Below, in pieces: positions 32,840-43,618 of a DNA stretch of 64,000 nucleotides (the first letter of the stretch is position 1; each line of letters begins with the position of its first letter). Made by a program: the position numbers and the translations under genes. A model generated the notes under the pieces. That model had not been told where the DNA came from. It saw only the letters and a program-made list of their open reading frames with translations, and ran no database searches. Location of the stretch: positions 14,508,001-14,572,000 of the forward strand of contig CM060734.1 in NCBI GenBank assembly GCA_030704615.1. Direction: 5' to 3'. The DNA is from Takakia lepidozioides (lineage: Eukaryota; Streptophyta; Takakiopsida; Takakiales; Takakiaceae).

Positions 32840-32880
32840 TATTGACACCCCCTCCCACTTAACCTAAATTCTGCCCTCAT
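32840..32880 (-). other. Polypurine tract after G2 integrase
   Basis: On the minus strand the spacer between integrase and the third ORF contains AAGTGGGAGGGGG followed by TGTCAATATTG. It could be an internal polypurine tract or the start of a 3' LTR; the second reading would leave the third ORF inside or beyond the LTR, which the G1 element argues against. Confidence 0.4.
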
Positions 32881-32885
32881 AAACA

Positions 32886-34965
32886 TTAGGTTAAGTACAA
32901 CTTAAGACGATTGTCGTTTATGCGGGTCAGCAATGGGTCACCATTGATGGTAGCCAATTGTATAGAGCCATTTGGAAAAGCTTCCACCACCCAGTAGGGG
33001 CCGAGCCATCTCATCTTCAATTTACCAGGAAATTTTTGAAAACGGCTATCATAAAGAAGTACCAAATCTTGAGCTTTAAAGATCTTGGGCTTAAGGCAAC
33101 TATCATAATAATCCTTTCGCCACAATTGTGTAACTTCAATGTTCTGTAACGCCTGTCGACGAAGTTCATCCATCTTAACTATTTGCCGCAGACGAGCCGA
33201 TAAGGATGGAACATCGCCCAACCGTTCCTCGATAGCTATGCGGAGGGAAGGAATTTCAAGCTTGATAGGCAATATTACCTCTTGTCCATAAACCAACTGG
33301 AATGGAGTAAATCCGGTAGAAACTTTAAATGCAGTCCGATATGCCCATAATGCAGAAAATAATTTAGTGTCCCAATCACTGCCAGTACCAGAAATTGTCT
33401 TTGTTAGAATACCACAGAGCAACCCATTGGTCTTCTCCGTCTGACCATTAGCCCGTGGGTGATAAGGAGTAGTCTTCCGATGTTTAATGACATATTTGGC
33501 AGTCATCTGCTCAATAATAGAATTCAAAAAATGCGTACCACGGTCGCTCACAAGCTCTCGAGGACAACCAAATCGAGTGATGATATTCTCATAAAGAAAC
33601 TGTGCCACAACCTTGGCCGTATCGGTGCGAGAGACCATGGCTTCAGCCCACTTAGTGACATATTCGGTCGCAACAAGAATATATCGTTTCTGACCATTGC
33701 GAGAAGCAGGGGCTATAGGTCCAACAAAATCGATGCCCCACTTCTCAAAAGATGCGTGTGCAAGAATGGGAACCAAGGGCATAGAGCTCGATCGCACAGG
33801 CTTACCAACGCGTTGGCATGCATCACAACGACGCACATAAGCAAAAGCATCCTTAAACATGGTAGGCCACCAATAACCTGCCAATAACACCTTCCGTCCG
33901 GTGGCATCTCCTGCAAAGTGACCGCCACAAGAATCGGCATGGCACCCTTCAAGTATCGTCGGAACTTCAGCTTCCAAAATGCAACGTCGCAATACACCAT
34001 CATTCCCAAGCTTGTACAATGTTTCGCCAATAATTGTATAAGGCGCAGTCTTCTCGACCAACCGACGCTTCTGCTTCTCAGTATAACCCTCTGGAAATTG
34101 CTGTAACGATAGATAATTAAAGATTAGAGCATACTCCCCTGTCATCACATCAACCACAAAAAGGGCAGCATCTGGAAGAGAATCATCTATCGGCTCTTCG
34201 CCTACTTCCTTCGATAGACGACTTAAATGATCAGCATTAGCATGCTTGCGCCCAGGGCGAACCACAATTTTAAAAGTAAACTCTTGTGATAAAATAACCC
34301 ACCGGGCCACTCTGCCACTCAGCTGAGGTTTATTAGTAAGATATTTTAGTGCATCATGATCAACATGAAAAACAAATGGGTAACCCAATAAATAATGGCG
34401 ATACTTCTGAACCGAATAAATCATGCCCAAACCTTCTCATTCAGTGGTAGTATAATTTTTCTCCGCCGCAGCCAATTCACGACTTGCAAAATATATCGGA
34501 TGGTCAAACGACTTTTCATCCTTCTGACTTAGAACGCTACCAATGGCATAGTTTGAGGCATCCACATATACCTGAAACTCCTTATTCCAATCGGGGGAAA
34601 TCAAGATAGGCGCCTTTATCAATCGACCTTTTAATTCATAAAAAGAATGCTGACATTCTTTTGTCCACTGTTGCTCGGCGTCGTGTTTCAATAATTGCGT
34701 CAATGGTAAGGCAATCTCGGCATATCGACGGATAAAGCAGCGATAGTAACCCACATGTCCCAAAAAGGCACGTACCTTTGTCACTGTCGTGGGGGTAGGT
34801 AATTGGATAATAATCTCAATCTTGGTGGGGTCAGTCAATATCCCTCGAATTGATACAATTGGCCTAAAAGCTTCCCCTTGGTAACCAAAAATTGACATTT
34901 TCCTGCATTCAGGGAGATTCCATACACATATTTCATACTCCTTACATTTGCTGCCCAGTTCACAT
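32886..34965 (-). pseudogene. Gypsy G2 pol: reverse transcriptase end, RNase H, integrase
   Basis: Minus strand. 34965-34440: C-terminal reverse transcriptase (ISLNAGKCQFLVTKGKLLG, a frameshift near 34885, then VRAFLGHVGYYRCFIRRY) and start of RNase H (FQVYVDASNYAIGSVLSQ). A TGA at 34434-34436 replaces the arginine of TTER. 34430-32886 then encodes RNase H (FVFHVDHDALKYL, ADHLSRL), the integrase HHCC finger (CHADSCGGHFAGD, CDACQRVGKP), the integrase core with D (WGIDFVGP), D (VSDRGTHF) and E (NGQTEKTN), and a C-terminal GPYWVVEAF block. The fingers and palm of reverse transcriptase, gag and protease are missing; the 5' break is near 34965, where a duplicate of the third ORF coiled coil begins. 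Confidence 0.9.
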
Positions 34966-35175
34966 TACCTTCATGGTCTGTTCCAACACATTCATCTCCC
35001 CTTCCTGCTCAATGCGATAAGAAACAAATTGCCTGCTACTTGCTTGGTAATCTCCGCCAATTGCCTCTCCAATTCATTAACACGACCCTCTTTCGACTTC
35101 ATCTGCTCTGTCTGTGTGGCAATCACTGCATCCTTCTCAACAATAGCCTGTTGATGACGAGCCTCTTTCTGCACT
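34966..35175 (-). repeat. Duplicate of the G2 third-ORF coiled-coil segment
   Basis: Bases 34966-35175 match 31247-31520 closely, with an internal deletion of about 65 bases. The minus strand reads KEARHQQAIVEKDAVIATQT and VNELERQLAEITKQV. It preserves CAA at the place where the main copy has TAA, showing that the latter is a substitution. Confidence 0.85.
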
Positions 35176-36760
35176 TTGTCACTTTGTTCTTTCCTGTGAA
35201 TGATGGTGTGTTATGGTTTTCCAAATAATATTAAAAACCAAATGGATATGCCACATGGTAGTTTCTGGAGACGCCATCCACAAAACCTTCTGACTTATTA
35301 AAAAGAGACACGTTTACAATTTGCAGCAGCACACTAAGTCATGTATGGTAGAAGTACATATGACTGTCAAATGAGATATATCACTTGGTATCATCTAACT
35401 GCAGTCATCCATGATCGACCATCTTGTACTCATTGTATTCACTTGGTTTGCACGACTTGCAGTCAGCGCAGTCATATGTACCATTTACGACTACGGGATA
35501 ACCATATATACAATATATACCACGATCTGTTGTAGTGGTTGGGAAGTATCTCTCTCTCCCTTCTTAAACCTAGCAATATTTCATGCAAGGCATCTTGGGC
35601 AAGTAAGAACAACCTGCTATATTACAGATTCAAGATATGTACACACAAGCATCTTGATGGACCAGCTTGCAGTTTTTCAGATTCCAAACATGCAACCAAG
35701 TAACCCTCTTGGGCGTGACAAGACAGATTGCAGCCTCATTCTATACCATTCATAATTGCCCCAAGACATGCATCATGTAAGGCATCTTGGGCATGGAAGA
35801 ACGGCCTGCCATATTACAGATTCAAGACATGGACACACAAACATCTTGAGTGCCCGAGACTAGGCCCTCTTGGCCAGAAAATAATCCATACATTGCAGGT
35901 AACTGGCCTGATGGCAAGACAAGACTAATAATCTTTGGCAAAGGTCCATTAGAGTTTACCAACACTGTTTTCCAAGAGGCTTATGCCATGGTTTGCAAAT
36001 AAACCTCACTATGCTCCATTCCACACCAGATTTAGGCCTGAAAGAGGCCTGTCAGTGCCTTATCAGGCTGCCATCTTAAAAATCAAGGCCTCTTCTTCCT
36101 TAGAACCTAACAGCCACTGAGGCCTTACCCATAAAACTCAACTCCTCTTTAAGGCCAAAACAGTACCTAGCTTAATAATCCACAGGCACCGCTGTCAAAG
36201 ATTAAAAGACAAGGTAAGGTCCAGATGTTGGGCTTCAAGAGATAGGCCTGCCCGGCCGAAATGCCCCATCAAAGGCAGCAAAACATAAGTCAAAAGTAAG
36301 CATCAGCATGCCAAACCAGGAGCAAGCAGGCCGAAATCGGGGCTGCAGGCAGTAGCCAAGTCAAGACGCCATACACAAGAGGTTCCCTTTGCCCACATCT
36401 GTATTTGCAAGCTCAAGAAAATTCAAAGCAAGTAGGGATCCTCACCTGGTCCCATTACAAGCCCCCACAAAAACCAACAGGTTAGTGAGGATTGTGGAAC
36501 CCTAGGTGAATCACAGACCCCTACACTTGTCATCGATATCAACTAAGAACCTCAAAAGCAAGAGAGAAAGACATAAAGCACAATGAACCCTAATCACCAA
36601 AAGCACCTTGAGCGATTGGGGAAGAGAACTGTGTGCCATCACCACCGGCAAGCCACCTCCAGCAAAGCAAAGGAGAAGTGAAGTATACAAGCACACTTTT
36701 TATCATGAATGATTGGGTGAAATCAATCGGGAAGTCATGACTAGAATGGAAGTGTTAGAT
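35176..36760. repeat. Non-coding AT-rich region with a direct duplication
   Basis: No gene is seen. About 85 bases near 35580-35665 (CATGCAAGGCATCTTGGGCA, ATATTACAGATTCAAGATAT) recur at 35766-35850. From 36000 to 36250 the hexamer AGGCCT and GAGGCC are frequent. Nothing else recognisable. Confidence 0.6.
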
Positions 36761-36761
36761 G

Positions 36762-37146
36762 GTGCCCTGTTTATGTGTCATTATGAGTGTATTAAGCGCC
36801 GGCGGCTGTTACAATCTGTTACGACTGATAGATTGGGGTGGCGGTTAGGTTTTAATGATTGTATCCGTATTTGCCAGCTGTTAGGTCAGGTTCTCCTAAG
36901 CGATAGATAGGAGTAGGGCTCTTCTTGCCATTCTTCTTGCCATCTGCCAGTGTTCTTGCATTTCGCATAGTCTGTCACAGTGAGCAGTGAGTGTACTGAG
37001 TGACAGAGAGTATTGAGTGCAGTGAGTGTTGGGGAGCAAACTAGTGTTTCAAGTCAATCCGTCAAGATGGTGAAGAAAGCTGTGCAGCAACCATTGCCAC
37101 CGCCAATTTCTATGATGGCAGAAGAATTACGGAGTTGTGACATTGC
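36762..37146 (+). repeat. Inverted copy of the 5' region of the G2 third ORF
   Basis: This stretch is the reverse complement of about 32452-32840, covering the spacer and the first 30 codons of the third ORF (plus strand here reads MVKKAVQQPLPPPISMMAEE). It starts at TGTCATTATGAG and stops abruptly after LRSCDIA. The two copies differ by several substitutions and small indels. Confidence 0.85.
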
Positions 37147-38380
37147 TGATAGCTAGGGGGCAACATAAACCATCGTGCTCAGAATGCTTGCACCTCCAAA
37201 ACTTGCGGTTAAAAAAGGTGCAAGTTTCTTTTCATAGTGACTTACATGGCACATCTGCATGACACAAGGGTTAGCAAATGACAAGAATGTTCAGATGTAT
37301 CACTCCTAGTTCTCATTAAGTACAACATATAGTTACATTCATGACCCTTGTTGTGATCATGACAAGCTGTCACCAGCCTGAGGATAAACTTCAAGAGTAT
37401 TTCCCAAAGGATGTAGATAGTACACAGTACAAAACCCACTGTGTAAGGAGGGCTTTACAACAAATATTACTTCTTTTCTCTTGAACTATCAAGAATCGCG
37501 TTTCTTCCACCCATTGGCAATCCACTTGCACTGTTGCTCTCATGTTCCTCTTCTATCTTCTTACCCTCACTCCATCTCCAAACCAAAGATACAAGTCCAA
37601 CTGTCTTGACTCTCCATCCTTTTCCATCCAGATCTCCACCAGTGTACTATTTGTCTGCAGTAGTATAACTGCAGCATAGTCAGAAACTTGAGATTGTATA
37701 AGGTTAGAACATACTCTATCGTTCCCCAAGTGTTTTCTTAAGTCTTTGTTGACTAGACATCTAGTGAGACATGGAGATATTTCCTTCTTGTACACCATAC
37801 TGCTGCTGGTGACAAGTAGCAGAAATCTAACAATGAGAACCAAAGAAACCAAGAACTACTGAAAGCTCAAGCATTGCACAACAGAGGAATACCTCATGCA
37901 GGGATCTCCTCATCCTGGATATAACAAACCCACGGGGCAGTACTGAGCATCAAAAGGGGAGAGAGGGGAGGGTGCAATGACAAACAACTTAGTAACAGAG
38001 TCAAGAGATTCAACACTCAAATGGCTGACAGAAGGGTGGTCCCTTGAGGCCCACATCCAGTCCATTTCACAACTTGCTTCTTTGCCCTCATCCAAATGGC
38101 CTCAAGTCCCGCAAGAAAGCATGTCTTCAGAAATGGCCATATCCTCATCCATCTACATACTCTATGCCACATATGTTACCCTAATGAAACCTTCTCTTAC
38201 CACTAGATCCTCAACCAGTGCAACCCATTAGAAATATAGATACAATCTTTAGCACCGTAGGTGCTGGGACTTCCCTGTGACAATTGAAGGTCAGTGCAAA
38301 GTATTCACTCACTTTGATTCCAACCTGGGAAGTGATGTTCCCGGACACACCCTAATTACAGATTTGGTGGTGAGAAACAA
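37147..38380. other. Non-coding region 3' of PEX22
   Basis: Several ORFs of 60-100 codons occur on both strands, none with a recognisable domain. The part next to 38380 may be the PEX22 3' untranslated region. No repeat structure is obvious. Confidence 0.4.
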
Positions 38381-39208
38381 CTAGCTACCACTTGGACAAC
38401 CAAAAAAACGCTCCAAAGACTCTGCACCAAATACATTCGATGCAATTGCCGCTGTTACCACAGGCGTAACATGAAGCTGGTGACGAATGAAGGGGGCTAA
38501 TGCAGCAATTATGTCCCGGAGAGTGTCCACATGCCAGTCGGGCTCCAGCTGCCGCACAAATGATGACCTGCCAGCCTCGGTGCTACAAAAGAGAACTTTG
38601 TTCCGATTCAAACCCCCAACTGAGAACACTCCAACGGAATCCAAAGCGGCCAACACAGATGCCTCACCTGCATCATCCTCAACCCTGGCAACGAGATAAA
38701 GATCGCAAGTGCGAGCAATCTCTAGTAGCACCTCGACCACCGCCGGCCTCACTACCGCATGCTTTTGAAGCTCTTCAGTGGAAGTCTCCTCCAAGATTAC
38801 TCCCAGCAGCTGACAAGTCACCTTCCTGCCCCCATTCAATTGTCGCCTCACCATTTGAGCCAAGGTAAGCTGAGCAGGCGCTGGGGCCTCGATAATGCTG
38901 CTACGGTGGGTGGCCTGCGTGATAGACCGCGACACTGCCGTGGATGACCCTCCTGCATCCAAATCCATGGGAGCTGCATCCGCGGAGGTCGGCACTCCTT
39001 CGCGCTTGTGGGGATCACGTTGCCTATTAGGCACCTTGAGGTACTTCCAGGTGCACACCAACGCAATTGCCAACCCCGCGGCAGCCCCTACCGAGCTAGC
39101 ATTCTTGTAGCGAAAAAGCAATCCAAGGAGGTGAGACAGTTTGAGCGTCAGAGATACATTAAGACCACGCAATAACTGCACCAGCTCCTCCGCTATAGAC
39201 TCACCCAT
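38381..39208 (-). CDS. PEX22: Peroxisome biogenesis protein 22 (PEX22)
   Basis: Uninterrupted 275-residue ORF from ATG at 39208. It matches the plant PEX22 layout: short N terminus (EELVQLLRGLNVSLTLK), one membrane segment (SSVGAAAGLAIALVCTWKYL, residues about 39-56), a Ser/Pro/Arg-rich linker, then the conserved C-terminal domain (GRKVTCQLLGVILEE, TCDLYLVARVEDD, KVLFCSTEAGRSSFVRQLEP, DWHVDTLRDI, ending ESLERFFG). In plants PEX22 anchors the ubiquitin-conjugating enzyme PEX4 at the peroxisome membrane, needed to recycle the import receptor PEX5. Length is close to the usual 280 residues and no stop or frameshift is seen. The absence of introns is notable: it may be a genuinely intronless gene or a retrocopy. 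Confidence 0.92.
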   Translation of the reverse strand: MGESIAEELVQLLRGLNVSLTLKLSHLLGLLFRYKNASSVGAAAGLAIALVCTWKYLKVPNRQRDPHKREGVPTSADAAPMDLDAGGSSTAVSRSITQATHRSSIIEAPAPAQLTLAQMVRRQLNGGRKVTCQLLGVILEETSTEELQKHAVVRPAVVEVLLEIARTCDLYLVARVEDDAGEASVLAALDSVGVFSVGGLNRNKVLFCSTEAGRSSFVRQLEPDWHVDTLRDIIAALAPFIRHQLHVTPVVTAAIASNVFGAESLERFFGCPSGS

Positions 39209-39906
39209 GCCTCCCCGTATCCCTAGTCTCCTTCTCCACTGGTCTCGGCAAGTAGCTCTCTAACTAGGCCACAAGAGCAGTAACGTCCCTCGGACGACTT
39301 TCACTTGCAAAGCGGGGCTCTTGAGCGGGACAGAGCTCCATGAACGTGTCTTTGAGACACAGTCCTACTCGAACACGGCTGGATATCTGGGTGCGAAGCC
39401 CTGAAAGACGAACCCTCCAATAGAAGCACCAACAGAGATGAACAGCGACAACATTTTCAGATTTTCTCACAGAATTCGTGTCTGGTGAGCAAACCCGGCA
39501 CCAAGGCACACCCGCCCCTCAACAAAGACCACCCTCCACAACTCAATCCCTGTTCTCCTTCAAACCCCAACCCTCCTGCCCCACTTCTTCAATTGTTAAA
39601 CATCATTGAGCAGCGCTTGTGCTTGTCCCTTCTAGGATTTGGCTCCAGAGCGGTAGATGAATGTACCATTTTGGGGGGGGGGGGTGGGGGGGGGGGGTTA
39701 ATTATATATTCTTTTATTTTTTACAGAACAGGGACAGTGGCCCTGATAACTTTATTTGGAATTATTGGACGGGAAAATGTTAAAACCCTCGGGTACACCA
39801 TAAGGCACACACACTATAGTGAGTGAATGAAGAACCATGCTACTCTGATGAGTAATTTGCGAACTCCAAGGCCATCGACCTTTAATGATGAACTAACTAG
39901 TATTTC
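39209..39906. other. Upstream region of PEX22 with a poly-G tract
   Basis: Contains the presumed PEX22 5' untranslated region and promoter on the minus strand; no TATA box was identified. A G tract (39671-39699, interrupted once by T) lies inside. No other gene is supported. Confidence 0.4.
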
Positions 39907-40556
39907 TGTCGCGACCCCTTGCTGGGGCAGTGGCAGCAGTAGGAAAAGGGCAAGGAGGCGGAGGCGCTCACTAGGTGGAGCCCCACAAACCGGGTTGCAG
40001 TAGGGGGCCTCCACATGGGGTGGTGGTAGCTTAGGGAGTCGTAGAGGGGGTGGCATAGGACTCACCATGGGGCTGAGGCCTTGTGGTGGGAGTCGTGGGG
40101 AGTCTTGGGGCTCACCACGGTCCATTAGGGCCGTGGTGGATGGGCCAAGACTCACTGCGACTCGTCACAGGGAATCGAGGGCCTTGGTGGTGGCTTACCA
40201 TAAAAGGACTTGGTTGTTTGTGAGACCCCCGTCGACACCTACAGAAGTATATATAGGGAGTAGTAACCCTAAGAATGGTGCAAGCCCGTTAAGCGATCAA
40301 AAGCAAGTGAACAACCAAGCGAGCCGGAAAGCGGCCAAAGTGTGGGGAGCTGTTTCGGACTGCCAATAATCAAAAGGAAATTTCCACTGGGCCCGACTCG
40401 TCGAGGGTCCCATGGGGAAGTAAGGGGGGACCGTTATGCCCCAGTGAGCAGCCGAAGCTCCGAGTTGGGACGGCGGCTACTTTGGAAGTTAAGCGGGCGC
40501 ATCAAAGCGAGTAACTTTGACTTGAAGGGAAGTTTAGCGAAGTGAGGTGCGCAACA
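39907..40556 (+). repeat. Probable 5' LTR of Gypsy relic G4
   Basis: Begins TGTCGCGACC and ends GCAACA (TG...CA), about 650 bases. It has a TATA-like TATATATAGG near 40250. The end is followed by CT and the primer site TGGTATCAGAGC. Only one LTR is present, so the left boundary is inferred. Confidence 0.6.
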
Positions 40557-40558
40557 CT

Positions 40559-40570
40559 TGGTATCAGAGC
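40559..40570 (+). other. Primer-binding site TGGTATCAGAGC
   Basis: TGGTATCAGAGC is the classical plant retroelement site complementary to the 3' end of initiator methionine tRNA. It lies two bases after the LTR. Confidence 0.85.
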
Positions 40571-40895
40571 CTAGAGTTTAGTACGCGATCGTCCTTGAGA
40601 TCGGTCTCACCCTGGGGTCGGGCAAGAACAAGCGAAGGCGGAACGGCCCGAAAGCCGATGAGCCTAGTGAGCTCGATAGGGGCGGCGCGTTACCGGAGCG
40701 GCAACTGAAAGAGGCAAGCTATGCTTCTGAAGGTGATGACGCTCAAGAGCGAGAGACATTTGAGGAGTCGAGCCCGAGGACCTTCCGAAAGCTCCAGTGG
40801 ATCATCAGATGTCTCCAATGCCACCAGCTTTTTGGGAAGGGCTTTTGGCGCAGTTTGGCGGGACCTTCAAGGATGTGAGCTGCCACCGCCACTTC

Positions 40896-41700
40896 CACAA
40901 AAGCTAAATTCAAGGTGAAACCTAAGGAACCCAGCACCTTCGAGGGTGTCCGGAATCGGAAGGCACTCAATATGTGGCTCTTGGAGTTGGAGTAGTACTT
41001 CCGGGCAGCCAAGTTGAGTGACGAGGACCGAGTGGAGGTAGCTCCCACCTGTTTGAAAAGCTATGCTCAACAATGGTGGCAGAAGCGTCTTCAGGACTAA
41101 GGGGCAAGTTCGGAGGCCATGAGCTGGAGTGGGTTCAAGGAATTCATGAAGAAGTAGTTCGTACTCCTCAATGCAATCTGGCTCGCCTGGGACAAGATGA
41201 AGAACTTGAAACAGACAGATGACATTCGGGGCTATGTTCAAGCTTTCAATGTGCTATTTTTCAAAGTTGCAAACATAGCGGAACCAGAAATGGTCTTCAA
41301 AATTATGGCGGGATTGGCCCCATAGGCCAGGCGTAAGTTGGAAGAGATGCCACCAAAGACTTTAAATGAGGCAATTGAAAGGGCTGAATGCTTTTTGGAT
41401 GTCCATAGGGGCGAAAGACAGAACCGTATGGAGCTGAACCACAAGAAAGTCCGACTGGAGGGGCATGACTTGAGTCTAGGGGTTAAGTCGCAGTTCCAAT
41501 TGTAGACTGGACTGCTCCAATACAAACAAAAACGTCTTTATGTGTCGAAGGGAGGGCTCAGAGCAAGTCTCTTGAGGGAGTGTCATGATGGCCCGCTTAC
41601 CGACCACAGCGGGGCCAAGTGCACCGCGACACTCTTGAAGAATGAGTATTTCTGGTCCAAAATAAGGGAAGAGGCCGAGGAGTATTGTTAGAGGGCTGCT
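40896..41700 (+). pseudogene. Gypsy G4 relic: gag joined to integrase finger
   Basis: A plus-strand frame with many stops encodes a retrotransposon gag (EPSTFEGVRNRKALNMWLLE, YFRAAKLSDEDRVEVA, SYAQQWWQKRLQD, ECFLDVHRGE). It passes directly near 41510 into an integrase zinc finger region (RLYVSKGGLRASLLRECHDG, NEYFWSKIREEAEEYC). Protease, reverse transcriptase and RNase H are absent, so an internal deletion of about 2.5-3 kb has joined gag to integrase. It ends near 41700. Confidence 0.8.
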
Positions 41701-42517
41701 TGGGACTTAGACGCTTTTACGGGTTCTGTGGGGTACCCTTAATTTTTGCGCAGACTGAGACCAACATGAGCCTTAGGGGTGGCAGCAGCAGGCTTTAGGG
41801 GGATTACCGCCACAGCTTCGCACAGCCAGTCACAGCCCGACACAGCTTCACACAGCCCGACACAGCTTTACACAGCCTGTCACAGTACATAGGAAACAGT
41901 TATCATTGACAGGAAACGACTGTGAGGGAACGACATCTGCAGAGGGAACGTGTTACTTCAGGGGTGACGGTTAGTTAGTTAGGTGGTTAGAACAGCTTGC
42001 GGGTAGAAAAGGAGAGCGGCAACGGGAAGGGGATCACTTCTGGAGGAGGGCGACTTGTTCAGGAGTAGAAGAAACGTAACGGAGAGCAGGAAACAGTGTA
42101 GAGGAGATGATGACTTGAATGAGGCTTAGTTCATGCAAGCTGTAGAATTATACTGTAGGGCAGATTAAAGTCACCATGGCATTGGCCTGATACCTGATAC
42201 CTGATAAATCATAATCTGATACTTATACGATACAAACACACTGTGTAGAGAGACATGAGTGAAGTTGTGGAATGAATGCATGATTAACCGTAACTTAGTA
42301 GATACTGAAGCAATCTGATGCTTCAGTATACACGGTAAGGTAGATTGATAACATGAAGGCAAGAAAGAATACAAATATGAAGCACAACCATGATACACTA
42401 GCTGCAGGTCATGACTGATTGTTCTGAGCGGGCTGAGTGCTTAGAGATATCCAACTCTTCTATCTTGGAGTTTCCACCTCGGATAGCGAAAGGATGGTGA
42501 GTAAAAGCCGCTCGACA
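41701..42517 (+). repeat. Probable 5' LTR of Gypsy element G5 (left edge unresolved)
   Basis: The right edge is clear: CTCGACA at 42511-42517, then TT and the primer site TGGCGACCGTACTGGGAG (42520-42537), the same arrangement as in G1. The left edge could not be placed. An open frame crosses the LTR end. Confidence 0.6.
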
Positions 42518-43105
42518 TTTGGCGACCGTACTGGGAGACTGGGTCATGAACAACCAGATGTGACAGACATCTGGTGGGATCATGGTGGTTGGAGAATTAA
42601 AGAATTTGATTGGAGTCAAATTCCTTGTGAAACTGAGAAGGAAAGATTGTCCAAGCAATTCTTTAAGAGGTTCTTGGAATTGCCAGACGGTTGTAAAGAA
42701 AACATTCTTAAGAGAGTGCATGATGCTGACCCTGAGTGGGGTTTGGAGAAAGGAGTGATAAAGATTTATCAGGTGGCCTGTAGAGGAAGAGCACGTTGGT
42801 TACCAACGCTGGTTTATGTGATAGCATTGCTATCCATTAAGCGAGTAGAGTTTGAAGGCTGGGAGGAAAGGAAAGTGAATGTTTATACTCATATGCATGA
42901 GGAGCTTGTACTGGTAAAAAATTGGATTCCAAAGGATATTCTGTGGATCAAACTCACACCAAGAACAGCTTTCCAGACTTGTTTGCCATATGGTTATATG
43001 GTAACGGAGACTTCTAGTATAGCCAAGGGTGCATTGAAGCTTGAAAGAAACCCAGGCATATATGAGAGATACTACAGAAGAGAGTTTTGGTTATTGCCAC
43101 ATTAA
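42494..43105 (+). CDS. Leader/gag-like ORF of G5
   Basis: ORF of 203 codons from ATG at 42494 inside the LTR end, reading through the primer-binding site. Content is rich in Trp, Lys and Glu (DIWWDHGGWRIKEFDW, ELPDGCKENILKRVHD, NWIPKDILWIKL). The corresponding place in G1 (48099-48538) holds two short ORFs with similar phrases (YWIPKDLLQVRY), so both belong to one family. No known domain; probably an N-terminal gag or leader protein. Confidence 0.5.
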   Translation: MVSKSRSTFGDRTGRLGHEQPDVTDIWWDHGGWRIKEFDWSQIPCETEKERLSKQFFKRFLELPDGCKENILKRVHDADPEWGLEKGVIKIYQVACRGRARWLPTLVYVIALLSIKRVEFEGWEERKVNVYTHMHEELVLVKNWIPKDILWIKLTPRTAFQTCLPYGYMVTETSSIAKGALKLERNPGIYERYYRREFWLLPH

Positions 43106-43125
43106 AGAAATGAAAGACATGGGAC

Positions 43126-43618
43126 ATGAGTGATGAAAGAGAAGTTAGACTCCAGAGATATTCAGCAAAAAGAGAAAGTTATCTGAAAGCTAATTATCCA
43201 TATCTTTGGGAGAGAAGAATAGACATAGGGGAATCATCTGGACCTCTCACACCATTAAGATCAGAGAGTACATCACCCATACTGGAAGAACTAGAGTTGG
43301 ATGCCACTCCTTCTTTTTCTTTGCAAGAAAGATTAAGGGAATTGGTACAGGAAGAAGATCAACCACGAGGTGAAAGATCCGAGGTACATCCCTGGATAAA
43401 AGATTTGACAGAAATCTTTGATAAGAGTTGGCATGGAATACCAAAAGCAGGAACTCCAGTTTCTGAGACGGAAGATGAAGAAGGAGGAGAGGATGTGGCA
43501 GAGCCAACGGAGAGTTCAGACTCTCCAACTCCATTGCAGTTGAGTTACATGAGTGAAAAAGAAACCCAAGGGCAGAACTTGGAGGATGAAAACAGAGAGA
43601 AGAAATTGGAAGAGGAAG
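43126..43618 (+). pseudogene. Gag N-terminal ORF of G5, cut at the transposase junction
   Basis: ORF starting MSDEREVRLQRYSAKRESYL, similar in position and style to the G1 ORF at 48676 (KQDRAERIEKYVAEREAR) and the acidic ORF at 48811. It is highly charged (Glu/Ser rich). At about 43619 it passes into transposase exon 2 in another frame, so gag, protease and pol of G5 are missing. Confidence 0.6.

Noticed and set aside
32840-32880. 3' LTR of G2 starting at TGTCAATATT
   Set aside because: A polypurine tract precedes it, but G1 has the third ORF inside the LTR boundaries and no second LTR copy was found for G2; left open rather than called.
37553-38095. Minus-strand ORFs of 61 and 99 codons 3' of PEX22
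   Set aside because: No domain, no paralogue in the window, and they could simply be untranslated region.
39671-39699. Poly-G tract as a functional G-quadruplex
   Set aside because: Simple homopolymer of uncertain length in assembly; no reason to assign a function.
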